This document shows, one piece after another, positions 1-8,490 of a stretch of 34,747 nucleotides of DNA (within the stretch, counting starts at the first letter, position 1; each line of letters starts with the position of its first letter). The translations under genes and the position numbers were made by a program. Origin of the DNA: a virus; IMG/VR virus record IMGVR_UViG_3300031237_000256, positions 1 through 34,747 of that record, one strand, 5' to 3'. A model generated the notes under the pieces. The model had not been told where the DNA came from. It worked only from the letters and a program-made list of their open reading frames with translations, and ran no database searches.

Positions 1-228
1 ATGAGTGCACGTCCGTACCGGCTGAGCGAAGAGGACAACCTGCGCCTGTTCCACATCCAGCAATCCCTGCGCTTCGTGCGTTATCTGGCAGAGGCTCCCC
101 AGCAGAGCGAGATAGAGACCGACCTGCTGGCCAGTTATCTGTGGTTGATCGAGGCCCAGATAGGGCAGGTGATGGATTCGGCCGAGCAGAGCACCGCCTC
201 AAGGCCGCGGCGGAGCGAAACGAAATGA
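1..228 (+). CDS. small protein of unknown function upstream of the antirepressor
   Basis: A 75-residue reading frame starts at the first base of the window, so its ribosome-binding site and promoter cannot be seen. The sequence is soluble and probably helical, with a charged Ser/Arg-rich tail and no membrane segment or recognisable motif. It stops 16 bases before the antirepressor gene, and that gap carries the antirepressor's ribosome-binding site, so the two are probably co-transcribed. In the circular phage genome it would lie immediately across attP from the integrase. I do not recognise the family. Confidence 0.6.
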   Translation: MSARPYRLSEEDNLRLFHIQQSLRFVRYLAEAPQQSEIETDLLASYLWLIEAQIGQVMDSAEQSTASRPRRSETK

Positions 229-244
229 GAAGGAGAGAGCCGAG

Positions 245-1063
245 ATGCAGGGCACTCAGTTGATGCCTGTACCCTTCCACGAGGACACCGTGGTGTTGGT
301 CGGGAAGGATGGCGAGCCGTTCGTGGCGATGAAGCCCATAGTGGCGAACATGGGGCTGGATTGGAAAAGTCAGTACACCAAGCTAGCCGAGAAGTTCAGT
401 TCAACTATGGTGGAAATCACCACAGTTGCGGAGGACGGGAAACTACGCAGCATGTCTTGCATGCCACTGCGCAAACTCCCGGCATGGCTCTATTCGATCA
501 GTCCCAACAAGGTGAGTCCTGAGTTGCGTGACAAGATCGTCCGCTACCAGGAAGAGTGCGATGACGCCCTCTGGGACTACTGGACCCAAGGCAGCGCTAC
601 CCGTCCCAGCGCGCCCAATGTCACTCAGCAGATCTCCCTGTCTCGCCATCGCCTGGCGTTGCTCAAAGAGCTGCACCGCACCCGCGACCGGACGCTCCGG
701 GCTGCCATCCATGAGCAGTTGGCCCATACCTCCCGCGCCCTGGGGCTGAGCGTGCCTGAGCTCGACAGCATTGGTCAGGCTGACCCGGAGCTGCCGGATG
801 TATTGAGGGTGTTCTGGGAGGCGTTGGCTTTTCTAGATAGCAAAGGGGTGGAATACAACCATGCGTGCTCCACTAATCTGCTGGCCATCAACCTGCCAGA
901 GCTGGCCCGCCTGCTGATCGAGCACGGCCATCCGCTGCGTTTCGACAGAGCCCTGCGTCAAGCTCTGTCGCAAAGCAGCTCTCCGCGTTGTCTGCGCAGG
1001 AATCACGCAGTGCACAGTCGGATCATTGGCAAGGCGGTTCGGTGCTTGGTATTCGAGCGTTAA
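245..1063 (+). CDS. phage antirepressor, P22-type N-terminal domain with two extra modules
   Basis: The 272-residue protein begins with a P22_AR_N-like antirepressor domain at about residues 8-115 (VVLVGKDGEPFVAMKP, then the GLDWKSQYTKL segment and the LPAWLYSISPNKV segment). Residues about 127-178 form a helical module that recurs in the AntA-type protein at 28879-29421, ending LDSIGQ here and LESVGR there. Residues about 190-270 form a third module that recurs at the C-terminus of the replication protein at 30388-33147 (FWEALAFL here, FWEVFDYL there; INLPEL here, INLNEF there; KAVRCLVFE here, TTVKCWMFQ there). AGGAG precedes the ATG. Proteins of this class inactivate phage repressors by binding them; the partners here would be the repressors at 26848-27975. 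The role of the two shared modules is unknown. Confidence 0.85.
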   Translation: MQGTQLMPVPFHEDTVVLVGKDGEPFVAMKPIVANMGLDWKSQYTKLAEKFSSTMVEITTVAEDGKLRSMSCMPLRKLPAWLYSISPNKVSPELRDKIVRYQEECDDALWDYWTQGSATRPSAPNVTQQISLSRHRLALLKELHRTRDRTLRAAIHEQLAHTSRALGLSVPELDSIGQADPELPDVLRVFWEALAFLDSKGVEYNHACSTNLLAINLPELARLLIEHGHPLRFDRALRQALSQSSSPRCLRRNHAVHSRIIGKAVRCLVFER

Positions 1064-1151
1064 TGATTTGAATGGGGTTTAAAAATAAGACAGTGCAAAG
1101 CGATCTTGCTGGTTGATCTGGGATATTTTGATGGAATAGTGTGGTGATCCT

Positions 1152-2189
1152 ATGAGTTTTTCTGGAAAGGTAGTGGAAGTCTTTAATAGTAAGTCTGTTA
1201 AGGCGCTTCTTGAATTATGCCCCGCATTGGAATCTGTTGCTCCGGGAGCTTCTCTGGCTACATCAATAACTAAAGTTGCTTCTGAAATTATTAGCGGGCT
1301 ATATAAGGATAGAGTTGAGAAATTCTGCCAAGCTCTTTTGGATGCTAGGGAGGACGTAGTTGGAGAGTTGAGGAAGGATAGTGTTTTTTCAGACATTGAT
1401 TTTATGGATATTTTTCGGGCATGTGTTAATGATGGTGATTCTCTCAAAGTTGACGCATATGCTAGGTTAGCTATCAGCTTAAAGGCGATGGCGGTAGATA
1501 AGGGCGTGTGCCGACATTTTGTTTTATCACTAAAACGGCTTGCATATGAGGATATTGAACTTCTCAGAAAATTGTATGTTATCAATAACAACAAGATAAT
1601 TCGAAGCGGGACCAACAGCGTCTTGGCGCAGTCAGATATCTTGCATGATAAAAAACTTGACAAAATAGGCTTTGCGCGTCTCGGCGAGCTTCGCGTTTTG
1701 GGGTTTATTGAAGGGAATAAGATAACGGAGCTAGGCGAGGATTTCGTTAAAAACATATACTCCGAAGACTGTCTAAGCGCTGAATCAATAGGGCTTGATG
1801 TTTGGCAGGGAAAGCCTATTGGATTGTTTGTTGCGGCTAACGATGAAGAGCTTCGCAGGGATATGGTTTCAGAGTTTAATAAACTTCGGATAATTGTTAA
1901 GATTCTTACCTTGAAAGAAATAGAAACTATTGTTAATGGTGAGATGACTGTTTCTTCTGTGGTGATTATAGGAAATTCATCAAAGATGCCTTATTGGGAA
2001 GCTAGTAATCTTTCGCAGCTGACGGAGAAAGTTCCTTACCTTTTTGTGAATGGCGGATTTGGAGCTGCTGGTCATGGTCTGTCGTATGGTTTCAGATTTA
2101 GTGCCTGCCCTGGCTCATTTAAATCCAAGGCCGAGTATATTGCGAGACGCCTGGATTATAACTTGCCGGAATCAATCACTGCAGAATAA
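1152..2189 (+). CDS. low-GC cargo protein of unknown function, candidate phage-exclusion gene
   Basis: The 345-residue protein is encoded by clearly AT-richer DNA with codon use unlike the neighbouring structural genes, a sign of recent transfer. Residues about 1-195 look all-helical, with the pattern 'DIFRACVND...AYARLAISL...LKRLAYEDIELLRKLY...RLGELRVLGFIEG', which resembles helical sensor domains I associate loosely with Abi-alpha/DUF4393-like proteins. Residues about 210-330 alternate strands and helices (IGLFVAANDEEL, SSVVIIGNSSKM, VPYLFVNGG), suggesting a Rossmann or flavodoxin-like fold. No signal peptide or membrane span is seen. It stands alone between the antirepressor and portal Q, the position of the old/tin exclusion genes in P2, and is followed by a strong hairpin. 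Assignment to defence is inference from position and composition only. Confidence 0.75.
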   Translation: MSFSGKVVEVFNSKSVKALLELCPALESVAPGASLATSITKVASEIISGLYKDRVEKFCQALLDAREDVVGELRKDSVFSDIDFMDIFRACVNDGDSLKVDAYARLAISLKAMAVDKGVCRHFVLSLKRLAYEDIELLRKLYVINNNKIIRSGTNSVLAQSDILHDKKLDKIGFARLGELRVLGFIEGNKITELGEDFVKNIYSEDCLSAESIGLDVWQGKPIGLFVAANDEELRRDMVSEFNKLRIIVKILTLKEIETIVNGEMTVSSVVIIGNSSKMPYWEASNLSQLTEKVPYLFVNGGFGAAGHGLSYGFRFSACPGSFKSKAEYIARRLDYNLPESITAE

Positions 2190-2229
2190 TTATTCACGAC
2201 ATATGCTGGCTAGCAATATTAATATTGGC

Positions 2230-2257
2230 GCTTGCGCTCAAGGGTTTGAGCGCAAGC
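2230..2257. terminator. strong hairpin between the cargo gene and portal Q
   Basis: A perfect 12-bp stem (GCTTGCGCTCAA paired with TTGAGCGCAAGC) with a GGGT loop lies 41 bases after the stop of the 1152-2189 gene and 114 bases beyond the stop of the convergent portal gene. There is no T tract on either side, so it may be a bidirectional transcript barrier or 3'-end stabiliser rather than a classic intrinsic terminator. Confidence 0.55.
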
Positions 2258-2370
2258 ATTATCTATACCCTACTCAATTAAATCGTCTGAGCGAACGAGT
2301 TTGTATCGCAGCCTTTTCAGGGCTTGATGTAATTTTCAATGAAAATATTTTTAATTAATAGCGCAAGAGG

Positions 2371-3378
2371 TTATGCCCCTTGTCCTGGTACTTCGAACGC
2401 CCTGAACCGCACCACCTCTTCCCCGACCCACTCATTAACCTGTGTGAGCCGCGCCTGGATCGGCTCCAGTTCGTTCATCGCCCAGATCTGCGTCGCTTCC
2501 TTGATCGAACCGAAGCCCCCGGCGTTCTGCGGGACGATTCCCATCAGCTGCGGCGGGATGCGCAGCCCGGCCAGCATATCGTCGCGGGTGATGTTCTTGA
2601 TCCCGGCGAACTCGTCCTTGGCCGCCACCTCGCTGATCGGGATCAGCTGGATGCCGTCCTTCTTGCCGTTCGGGCTGTAGAGGAACAGGTTGCGGAAGTT
2701 GCCCGGCCCCTTCGAGCCCTTCAGCGCCTCGCGCATCGCATCGATGTCGGCCTGGTTCTGCGCCGCGTCGGTCACGTAGAGAATGAATCCAGCATGCGAG
2801 CCGTTGAGGTAGTAGCGCCGGCGGAACAGGGTGGCCGACTCGTTGAGCAGTGCCGCCTGCAGCGCGGCCATCCACTCCGGCAGGCCGTAGATTTCCTGAT
2901 GAATGTCCGCCTCGCGCAGATGGAACACGCTGCCCGGGTCGAACTCGTGGACGTCCGCCCCGTTCTGCACCATGAAGAACCGCTCGTCGCGGCCGCGGCG
3001 CATGTACTTGGCCAGCGGCGGTTGCAGGCTCAGCACGCCGCCCAGGCGATTGCGCCGCGCCTCTAGGTAGGCGTTGCCGCACCACAGCCAGTCCAGGGCG
3101 AACTGCTCGAACGCCTGCCGGCTCAGCTTGGGGTGCGGCACGAAGGTGCGGCTGAGCATGTTGCGCTTGAAGGTCAATCCGGACTGCAGGTAGACGCTGG
3201 CGCGGGTCGCGCGGGCCAGCCCGTCGAGGTTGATTGGCGGCTCGTACCAGCGGCCGTTCCACCAGGCCTCCAGATAGTCGAGCAGCTCGCGCCCGTCGAG
3301 CACCGGGGTGGGGTCACCGAAGGTGAAGGCCTCGATCCCCGGCATGGGGGCGGCCTGCGCCGGCAGTTGGTCGGTCAT
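2371..3378 (-). CDS. Q: portal vertex protein, P2 GpQ family
   Basis: The product is 335 residues, close to the length of P2 GpQ. It forms the dodecameric portal through which DNA is packaged and to which the terminase docks. Recognisable PBSX/P2 portal features include the LQSGLTFKRNMLSRTFVPHP segment, FALDWLWCGNAYLEARRN, YGLPEWMAALQAALLN, and the PPQLMGIVPQNAGGFG motif near the C-terminus followed by EATQIWAMNELEP. The ATG at 3378 overlaps the terminase stop as TGATG, which fixes the start and indicates translational coupling. It is leftward with P, opposite to the rest of the late genes, exactly as in P2. The frame stays open far upstream of this start, but that part is a shadow of gene P. 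Confidence 0.95.
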   Translation of the reverse strand: MTDQLPAQAAPMPGIEAFTFGDPTPVLDGRELLDYLEAWWNGRWYEPPINLDGLARATRASVYLQSGLTFKRNMLSRTFVPHPKLSRQAFEQFALDWLWCGNAYLEARRNRLGGVLSLQPPLAKYMRRGRDERFFMVQNGADVHEFDPGSVFHLREADIHQEIYGLPEWMAALQAALLNESATLFRRRYYLNGSHAGFILYVTDAAQNQADIDAMREALKGSKGPGNFRNLFLYSPNGKKDGIQLIPISEVAAKDEFAGIKNITRDDMLAGLRIPPQLMGIVPQNAGGFGSIKEATQIWAMNELEPIQARLTQVNEWVGEEVVRFRAFEVPGQGA

Positions 3379-5141
3379 CAGCAAATCTCCATGATGCTGG
3401 TGTTCTGGGCAGTCGCGCCCTCCAGCGGTTCGTTGTGCAGGGCATGGAACAGCGCCCAGGCCAGGTCGGCGTGGCCGGTCTCGTCGGTGCGCCCGGCGGT
3501 GTAGGTCATCTGGCGGCCGCTGGCCGTCATCGTCTTGCGGATCGCCATCAGGCTGGAGGCCATGTCGGTCCAGCCGGCGTCGAATTCCAGGCGGCCCTTG
3601 TGGATCACGTCCCAGGCCTTCATCACCAGCCGGCTCTTCACCTCTGGCGAGTAGCTGAAGGTGGTCAGGCCGGGGAAGAACTGGCGCACGAGCTGGGCGA
3701 CGCCGCTGCCCATGCCGGTCATGTCGATGCCGATGTAGGTCACCCAGTAGCGCTGCGTCACCTGACGGATCGCCTCGGCCTGGGCGGAGAAGTCCATGCC
3801 GCGGAACTGGTGGCGCTCCAGCACGCGGAACTTGCCGCCCGGGACCAGCGGCGGGGCGACCACCACCAAGCCGGCGCTGTCGCCGGTCTCGGCCGGGTCG
3901 TAGCCGACCCACACCGCCCGATCGCCGAACGGGCGAGCGGCGAACGGCTTGTAGTCCTCGCCCCACTCGACCCAGCTGTCGACCATGCATGGCTGCAGCA
4001 TGGCCAGCGGGAACACGCTCGCGCCGTCGTCGACGAACTCGCACATCAGCAGGTTGGCGAACTGCTCGGCGTTGTACTCGAAGCGCAGCTCGTCCAGGTC
4101 GAACAGGTCGCAGCCGCGCTGCTCGGCGTCGAGGATAGTGACGATCTGCCGCCAGATCTTGTCCTCGCACAGCCGGCCCTGAGCCAGAGCGTCGTGGCTG
4201 ACGTCGAGCTTGAGGTGCTTGGCCGTCGGCTTGCCCTTGTTCATCCGCTCGCCGGTCCACCAGCGGTAGGCCGGGTGGCCCATGGAGGAGGGCGTCGAGA
4301 AGTAGGTCTTGCGCCACCTCTTTTGCATGGCCATGCCCGAGGCGACCTTGTTCAGCTCCTCGAAGCCGTAGACCCAGAAGAACTCGTCGAAGTAGAAGTT
4401 GCCCGAGCGGCCCTGGGCGGTGCGGAAGTTGGTGCCGAGGAAGTGCAGCTCAGCGCCGTTCCACAGCACGATGGGGTCGCCGGTCAGCTGTGTCCCGAGC
4501 ACCTCGCGGACGAAGTCCTGCATGTAGTTCTTGAACTGGTGCGCCTGGGCCTTGCTGGCCGAGAGGAAGATCTGGTTGCGCCCGGTGAGGATCGCGTCGA
4601 TCAGCGCCTCGCGGGCGAAGTAGAAGGTCGCGCCGATCTGCCGGCTCTTCAGCAGCATGCGCGTGCGCATGTTCATCGCCCGGTACCAGTCCAGCTGGTA
4701 CTCGAAGCAGCCGTCGCGGAAGGCCTCCTCGAGCTTCTCGATGTCCTCTTCGCTGAACTCGTTGCGCTTGGGCGCCCGCTTCGGCCCCTCGTTGCGCTTG
4801 GCCAGATTCGGATTGAGCTCGGTTTCGGTACCGCCGCCCTGGTAGCGCTGGATGCGCGCCTGGCGTTCCAGCTGGCGGTGCAGCAGGTCGATCTCCTTGA
4901 AGTCGCCGCCGGTCTTGCCGTCCTTGAGGATCAGCTGGACCAGTCGCGCTTCCAGGGCACCGCCGATGCGCTCGACGTTGTCCGCCCGGTCCCAGTCGTC
5001 GCGGGACTTCCAGGAGTGGACGGTCTTTTCCTTCTCGCCGAGGTGCTCGGCGATCTCGGTGATACGCCAGCCCATCCAGTACAGGAATTTGGCCTGTCGG
5101 CGGCTGTCGCGCTGAGCGGGAAGTTCGGGGGGAGTATTCAT
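3378..5141 (-). CDS. P: terminase large (ATPase) subunit, P2 GpP family
   Basis: The 587-residue product matches the length of P2 GpP. An N-terminal HTH-like segment (WRITEIAEHLGEKEKTVHSW, about residues 24-43) is followed by the ATPase with a Walker A-like motif KSRQIGATF near residue 165 and a Walker B element FYFDEFFW near residue 250. The nuclease-fold segment begins WVGYDPAETGDSAGL. It drives ATP-dependent DNA packaging with GpM and the portal. It is the first gene of the leftward late operon P-Q. The upstream region holds a late-promoter palindrome whose edge is 48 bases from the ATG, and a possible weak ribosome-binding site CAGGAT. Confidence 0.95.
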   Translation of the reverse strand: MNTPPELPAQRDSRRQAKFLYWMGWRITEIAEHLGEKEKTVHSWKSRDDWDRADNVERIGGALEARLVQLILKDGKTGGDFKEIDLLHRQLERQARIQRYQGGGTETELNPNLAKRNEGPKRAPKRNEFSEEDIEKLEEAFRDGCFEYQLDWYRAMNMRTRMLLKSRQIGATFYFAREALIDAILTGRNQIFLSASKAQAHQFKNYMQDFVREVLGTQLTGDPIVLWNGAELHFLGTNFRTAQGRSGNFYFDEFFWVYGFEELNKVASGMAMQKRWRKTYFSTPSSMGHPAYRWWTGERMNKGKPTAKHLKLDVSHDALAQGRLCEDKIWRQIVTILDAEQRGCDLFDLDELRFEYNAEQFANLLMCEFVDDGASVFPLAMLQPCMVDSWVEWGEDYKPFAARPFGDRAVWVGYDPAETGDSAGLVVVAPPLVPGGKFRVLERHQFRGMDFSAQAEAIRQVTQRYWVTYIGIDMTGMGSGVAQLVRQFFPGLTTFSYSPEVKSRLVMKAWDVIHKGRLEFDAGWTDMASSLMAIRKTMTASGRQMTYTAGRTDETGHADLAWALFHALHNEPLEGATAQNTSIMEIC

Positions 5142-5188
5142 GGCGCCGATCCTGCCGTCCGCGCGCGCGACCCGTTAGCGCCGCGCCC

Positions 5189-5207
5189 TGTAGCGCCCGC
5201 CGCTACA
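5189..5207. promoter_or_regulatory. Ogr-type late activator site between P and O
   Basis: TGTAGCG-CCCGC-CGCTACA is a perfect 7-bp inverted repeat with a 5-base spacer, read as TGT-N13-ACA. It lies between the divergent P and O genes. Near-identical copies occur only before V and FI, the other P2 late-promoter positions. P2 Ogr is known to bind a TGT-N12-ACA dyad centred near -55; these copies have one more base in the spacer. A single palindrome here could serve both the leftward P-Q and the rightward O operon. Confidence 0.75.
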
Positions 5208-5298
5208 ACCCCCGCTCGTTGTCCCCCTCCGTTCGTGCGTCGACCATGCCCTCACCGCACCGCTGCACCGCAGCAGAACGAATCGAGGGCCCCACCCC

Positions 5299-6144
5299 AT
5301 GGCCGACAACGCCAAGAAATACCACTCCCGCTTCTTCCGCGTCGCCGTCGAAGGCGCGACCACCGACGGCCGCACCATCGAACGCCAGTGGCTGGTCGAC
5401 GCCGCCGAGACCTACAGCCCCACCACCTACGGCGCCCGCGTGTGGATGGAGCACCTGCGCAGCATGACCGCCGACAGCCCGTTCCGTGCCTACGGCGACG
5501 TGGTCGCCCTGAAGACCGAAGAAGTCGACATCGGCGGCGCCAAGAAGCTGGCCCTGTTCGCCCAGATCGAGCCGACCAAGGACCTGGTCGACATGGTCAA
5601 CAACACCAAGCAGAAGCTCTACACCAGCATCGAGATCACCCCCAAGTTCGCCGACAGCGGCCGCGCCTACCTGTCCGGCCTGGCCGTCACCGACACCCCG
5701 GCCAGCCTCGGCACCGAGATGCTCGCCTTCTGTGCCCAGAACCCGGACGCCTCGCCGCTCAAGGCACGCAAGCAGGCGCCGGACAACCTGTTCAGCGAGG
5801 CCGCCGAGGTCGAGCTGCAGTTCGAGGAAGTCGAGGACAAGCCCGGCCTCGGCGCCGTGCTGCTCTCCAAGGTCCATGCGCTGCTCAAGGGCAAGCAGGC
5901 CAAGGACGACACCGAGTTCGCCCAGGTCGGCCAGGCCGTCGAGGCCATCGCCGAGCACGTCAAGGACCTGCCCGAACAGTTCGCCCAGAACGACCAGCGC
6001 GTCACGGCGCTGACCGGCCAGGTGCAGTCCCTGCAGACCGAGCTGACCGACCTCAAGACCACGCTCGGCAACACCGCCGACCACAGCCAGCAGCAACGCC
6101 CGCCGGTTAACGGCGGCAACGGCCGCATCGAAACCGACTGCTGA
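5299..6144 (+). CDS. O: capsid scaffolding protein and protease, P2 GpO family
   Basis: The 281-residue product has the GpO N-terminal protease domain followed by a helical scaffold tail. D23, H52 and S110 fall where the P2 catalytic Asp-His-Ser triad is placed (TTDGRT, WMEHLR and YTSIEI contexts). The conserved LAVTDTPASLGTEML segment ends the protease part. Residues about 155-260 are charged and helical, as expected for scaffold that drives procapsid assembly and is then cleaved. It is the first gene of the rightward head operon, 92 bases downstream of the activator palindrome. Confidence 0.95.
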   Translation: MADNAKKYHSRFFRVAVEGATTDGRTIERQWLVDAAETYSPTTYGARVWMEHLRSMTADSPFRAYGDVVALKTEEVDIGGAKKLALFAQIEPTKDLVDMVNNTKQKLYTSIEITPKFADSGRAYLSGLAVTDTPASLGTEMLAFCAQNPDASPLKARKQAPDNLFSEAAEVELQFEEVEDKPGLGAVLLSKVHALLKGKQAKDDTEFAQVGQAVEAIAEHVKDLPEQFAQNDQRVTALTGQVQSLQTELTDLKTTLGNTADHSQQQRPPVNGGNGRIETDC

Positions 6145-6168
6145 TTTCCGCCTTCTCCGGAGCACCCC

Positions 6169-7176
6169 ATGCGCAACGACACCCGACAACTCTTCGACGC
6201 CTTCCTCAACCAGCTCGCCCAGCTCAACGGGGTGGCCGACGTCAGCCGCAAATTCACGGTTTCCCCGACCGTCGAACAGCGGCTTGAAAACCGCATTCAG
6301 GAATCCAGCGCCTTCCTCTCGTCGATCAACATGATCGGCGTGCCGCAGCAGAGCGGCGAAAAGATTGGCCTCGGCGTTTCCGGCCCGGTCGCCAGCACCA
6401 CCGACACCGCCGTCAAGGACCGCGAGACATCCGACTTGTCCGCGCTGGACGGCCGCGGTTACACCTGTCTGCAGACCAACTTCGACACCCACCTGACCTA
6501 CGCCAAGCTAGACGCCTGGGCCAAGTTCCCCGATTTCCAGACCCGCATCCGCGACGCCATCGTCAAGCGGCAGGCGCTGGACCGCATCCTGATCGGCTGG
6601 AACGGCACCTCCCATGCCGCCACCTCCGACCCGGTGAACAACCCGTTGCGCCAGGACGTCAACGTCGGCTGGCTGCAGAAGATGCGCGACGAGAATGCGG
6701 CCCGGGTGCTCAAGGAAGTGGCCGCCGCCAGCGGCAAGATCAACGTCGGCAACAACGGCGACTTCGCCAACCTCGACGCGCTGGTCTTCGACTTGGTCAA
6801 CGAGATGCTCGAACCCTGGTACCAGGAAGACACCGACCTGGTGGTCATCTGCGGCCGCAAGCTGCTGGCCGACAAGTACTTCCCCCTCGTCAACCAGAAC
6901 CAGGCGCCGACCGAGCAGCTGGCCGCCGACGTCATCATCAGCCAGAAGCGCATCGGCAACCTGCCGGCGGTACGGGTGCCGTACTTCCCGGCCAACGCCC
7001 TGCTGGTCACGCGCCTGGACAACCTGTCGATCTACTGGCAGGAGGCCTCCCGTCGGCGCAACGTCGTCGACAACTCCAAGCGCGACCGCATCGAGAACTA
7101 CGAGTCGAGCAACGACGCCTACGTCATCGAAGACCTCGGCTGCGCGGCCATGGCCGAAAACATCGTGCTGGTGTGA
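6169..7176 (+). CDS. N: major capsid protein, P2 GpN family
   Basis: The 335-residue product is the HK97-fold shell subunit, processed at its N-terminus by GpO. Family signatures include the start MRNDTRQLFDAFLNQLAQLN, the FTVSPTVEQRLENRIQESS segment, the YTCLQTNFDTHLTYAKLDAW region, and DRILIGWNGTSHAATSDP. CTCCGGAG precedes the ATG at good spacing, and the gene follows O by 24 bases, consistent with high expression. Confidence 0.96.
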   Translation: MRNDTRQLFDAFLNQLAQLNGVADVSRKFTVSPTVEQRLENRIQESSAFLSSINMIGVPQQSGEKIGLGVSGPVASTTDTAVKDRETSDLSALDGRGYTCLQTNFDTHLTYAKLDAWAKFPDFQTRIRDAIVKRQALDRILIGWNGTSHAATSDPVNNPLRQDVNVGWLQKMRDENAARVLKEVAAASGKINVGNNGDFANLDALVFDLVNEMLEPWYQEDTDLVVICGRKLLADKYFPLVNQNQAPTEQLAADVIISQKRIGNLPAVRVPYFPANALLVTRLDNLSIYWQEASRRRNVVDNSKRDRIENYESSNDAYVIEDLGCAAMAENIVLV

Positions 7177-7184
7177 GGTAAGCC

Positions 7185-7919
7185 ATGAGCCACTGCCGCC
7201 AACACTTCCAGCGCATCACCGCCGCCGAGGCCGCCGCCAGCGCCTCGCCGCAGCAGGGCATGGCCGGCGCCAATGCCTACGAACTGCAACTGGCCCAGCT
7301 CACCCAGGACCGCCTACGCCTCAAGCAGATCCAGAGCGGGGAGGGCAAGGCTAGGCTCAAGCAGCAACTGCTGCCGGCCTATGTCCCCTATGTCGAGGGC
7401 GTACTCGCCGCCGGGCGTGGCGCCCAGGACGAGGTGCTGACCACCGTGATGGTCTGGCGCATCGACGCCGGCGACTACGCCGGGGCCCTGGACATCGCCG
7501 CCTACGTGCTCGAGCACAACTTGGTGATGCCGGACCGCTTCGCCCGCACCACCGGCTGCCTGATCGCCGAGGAGATCGCCGAGGCTGCCCTCAAGGCACA
7601 ACGCGCCGGCGAGCTGTTCGATGCGCAGATCCTCGCCCGCGCCGGCGAGCTGACCCGCGAGCAGGACATGCCCGACGAGGCCCGCGCCAAGCTGCACTTG
7701 GCCTATGCCCGTGCCGTCCTGGAGCCGGTCGACGAGGCAAGTCCGGACCTCGACCGCCTGCAGGCCGGCATCGCCAACCTGCGCCGCGCCATCGAGCTGC
7801 ACGGCAGCTGCGGTGCCAAGAAGGACTTGGAGCGCGCCGAGCGCCTCCTCAAGAAATACGCCCCGACCGGCGCCGAGCCCGACCCGCAAGGGCAGGGCGA
7901 CGCCCCGGCCGAGGGCTGA
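7185..7919 (+). CDS. M: terminase endonuclease subunit, P2 GpM family
   Basis: The 244-residue product matches P2 GpM in length (about 247). It carries the typical FQRITAAEAAA start and the LPAYVPYVEGVLAAGRGAQDEVLTT region, with conserved VWRIDAGDY and LPDRFARTTGCLIAEEIAE-like segments (here MPDRFARTTG). With P it recognises and cuts cos and packages DNA. It starts 8 bases after N. Confidence 0.95.
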   Translation: MSHCRQHFQRITAAEAAASASPQQGMAGANAYELQLAQLTQDRLRLKQIQSGEGKARLKQQLLPAYVPYVEGVLAAGRGAQDEVLTTVMVWRIDAGDYAGALDIAAYVLEHNLVMPDRFARTTGCLIAEEIAEAALKAQRAGELFDAQILARAGELTREQDMPDEARAKLHLAYARAVLEPVDEASPDLDRLQAGIANLRRAIELHGSCGAKKDLERAERLLKKYAPTGAEPDPQGQGDAPAEG

Positions 7920-8016
7920 CCGAGCGTACCCCGCACCCCGGCGGCTCGGGGCCGATCCACCGCCGGCAACGGCCCCGTGGTGACGCCCCGACCACCGCCG
8001 AACCAGGACCCCGAGC

Positions 8017-8490
8017 ATGAGCGGATTCATCGCCACCAGCGGCATCGCGCCTGCCAGCGAGCCGTACCCGATCACCAACGACGGCTGGTTTCCGGACTTG
8101 GACGGCGCCCACCTACGCGCCGCCCTGCGCCTGGACTCCAGCATCACCGATGCCCGCCTGGAAACCGCAGCAGTTAACGCCCTGATCGAGGTGAACCGGG
8201 AGCTGCGCGACTATAAGGCGGCACGTCAGGCCGAGGGCCATGCCGCCCTGGCCGCGGTCCCGGCCGAGTCGGTTCAGGGCGAGAGCGAACTGCTGCATCT
8301 GTACCGCCGGGCCGTCTACTGCTCCGCCGGCGCCGAGCTGGCCGAGCGCTACCGCAGCTACGACAGCACCGACAAGGGCCACGCCAATGCCGACGAGCTG
8401 ACCCCGAGCATTGACGAGTACCGCCGCGACGCCCGCTGGGCGATCAGCCGCCTGCTCGGCCGCGGGCACACCACCGTGGAGCTGATCTGA
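8017..8490 (+). CDS. L: head completion/stabilisation protein, P2 GpL family
   Basis: The 157-residue product shows the GpL pattern: an ITNDGWFPDLDGAHLRAALR segment near residue 22, then AAVNALIEVNRELRDYK and the C-terminal DARWAISRLLGRGHTTVELI. GpL stabilises filled heads and helps form the tail attachment site. Its stop overlaps the X start as TGATG. Confidence 0.94.
   Translation: MSGFIATSGIAPASEPYPITNDGWFPDLDGAHLRAALRLDSSITDARLETAAVNALIEVNRELRDYKAARQAEGHAALAAVPAESVQGESELLHLYRRAVYCSAGAELAERYRSYDSTDKGHANADELTPSIDEYRRDARWAISRLLGRGHTTVELI

Noticed and set aside
2050-2358. Rightward 102-codon frame overlapping the end of the 345-aa gene
   Set aside because: Overlaps the supported gene in another frame, crosses the hairpin and has no ribosome-binding site.
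3435-6110. 891-codon rightward open frame opposite P and Q
   Set aside because: It is antisense to two clear P2 genes and then runs out of frame through O. Its composition is Arg/Ala/Gly/His-rich, typical of shadows in GC-rich DNA.
5203-6492. 429-codon leftward open frame opposite O and N
   Set aside because: Shadow of two well-supported capsid genes, Gly/Leu/Val-rich with no family likeness.
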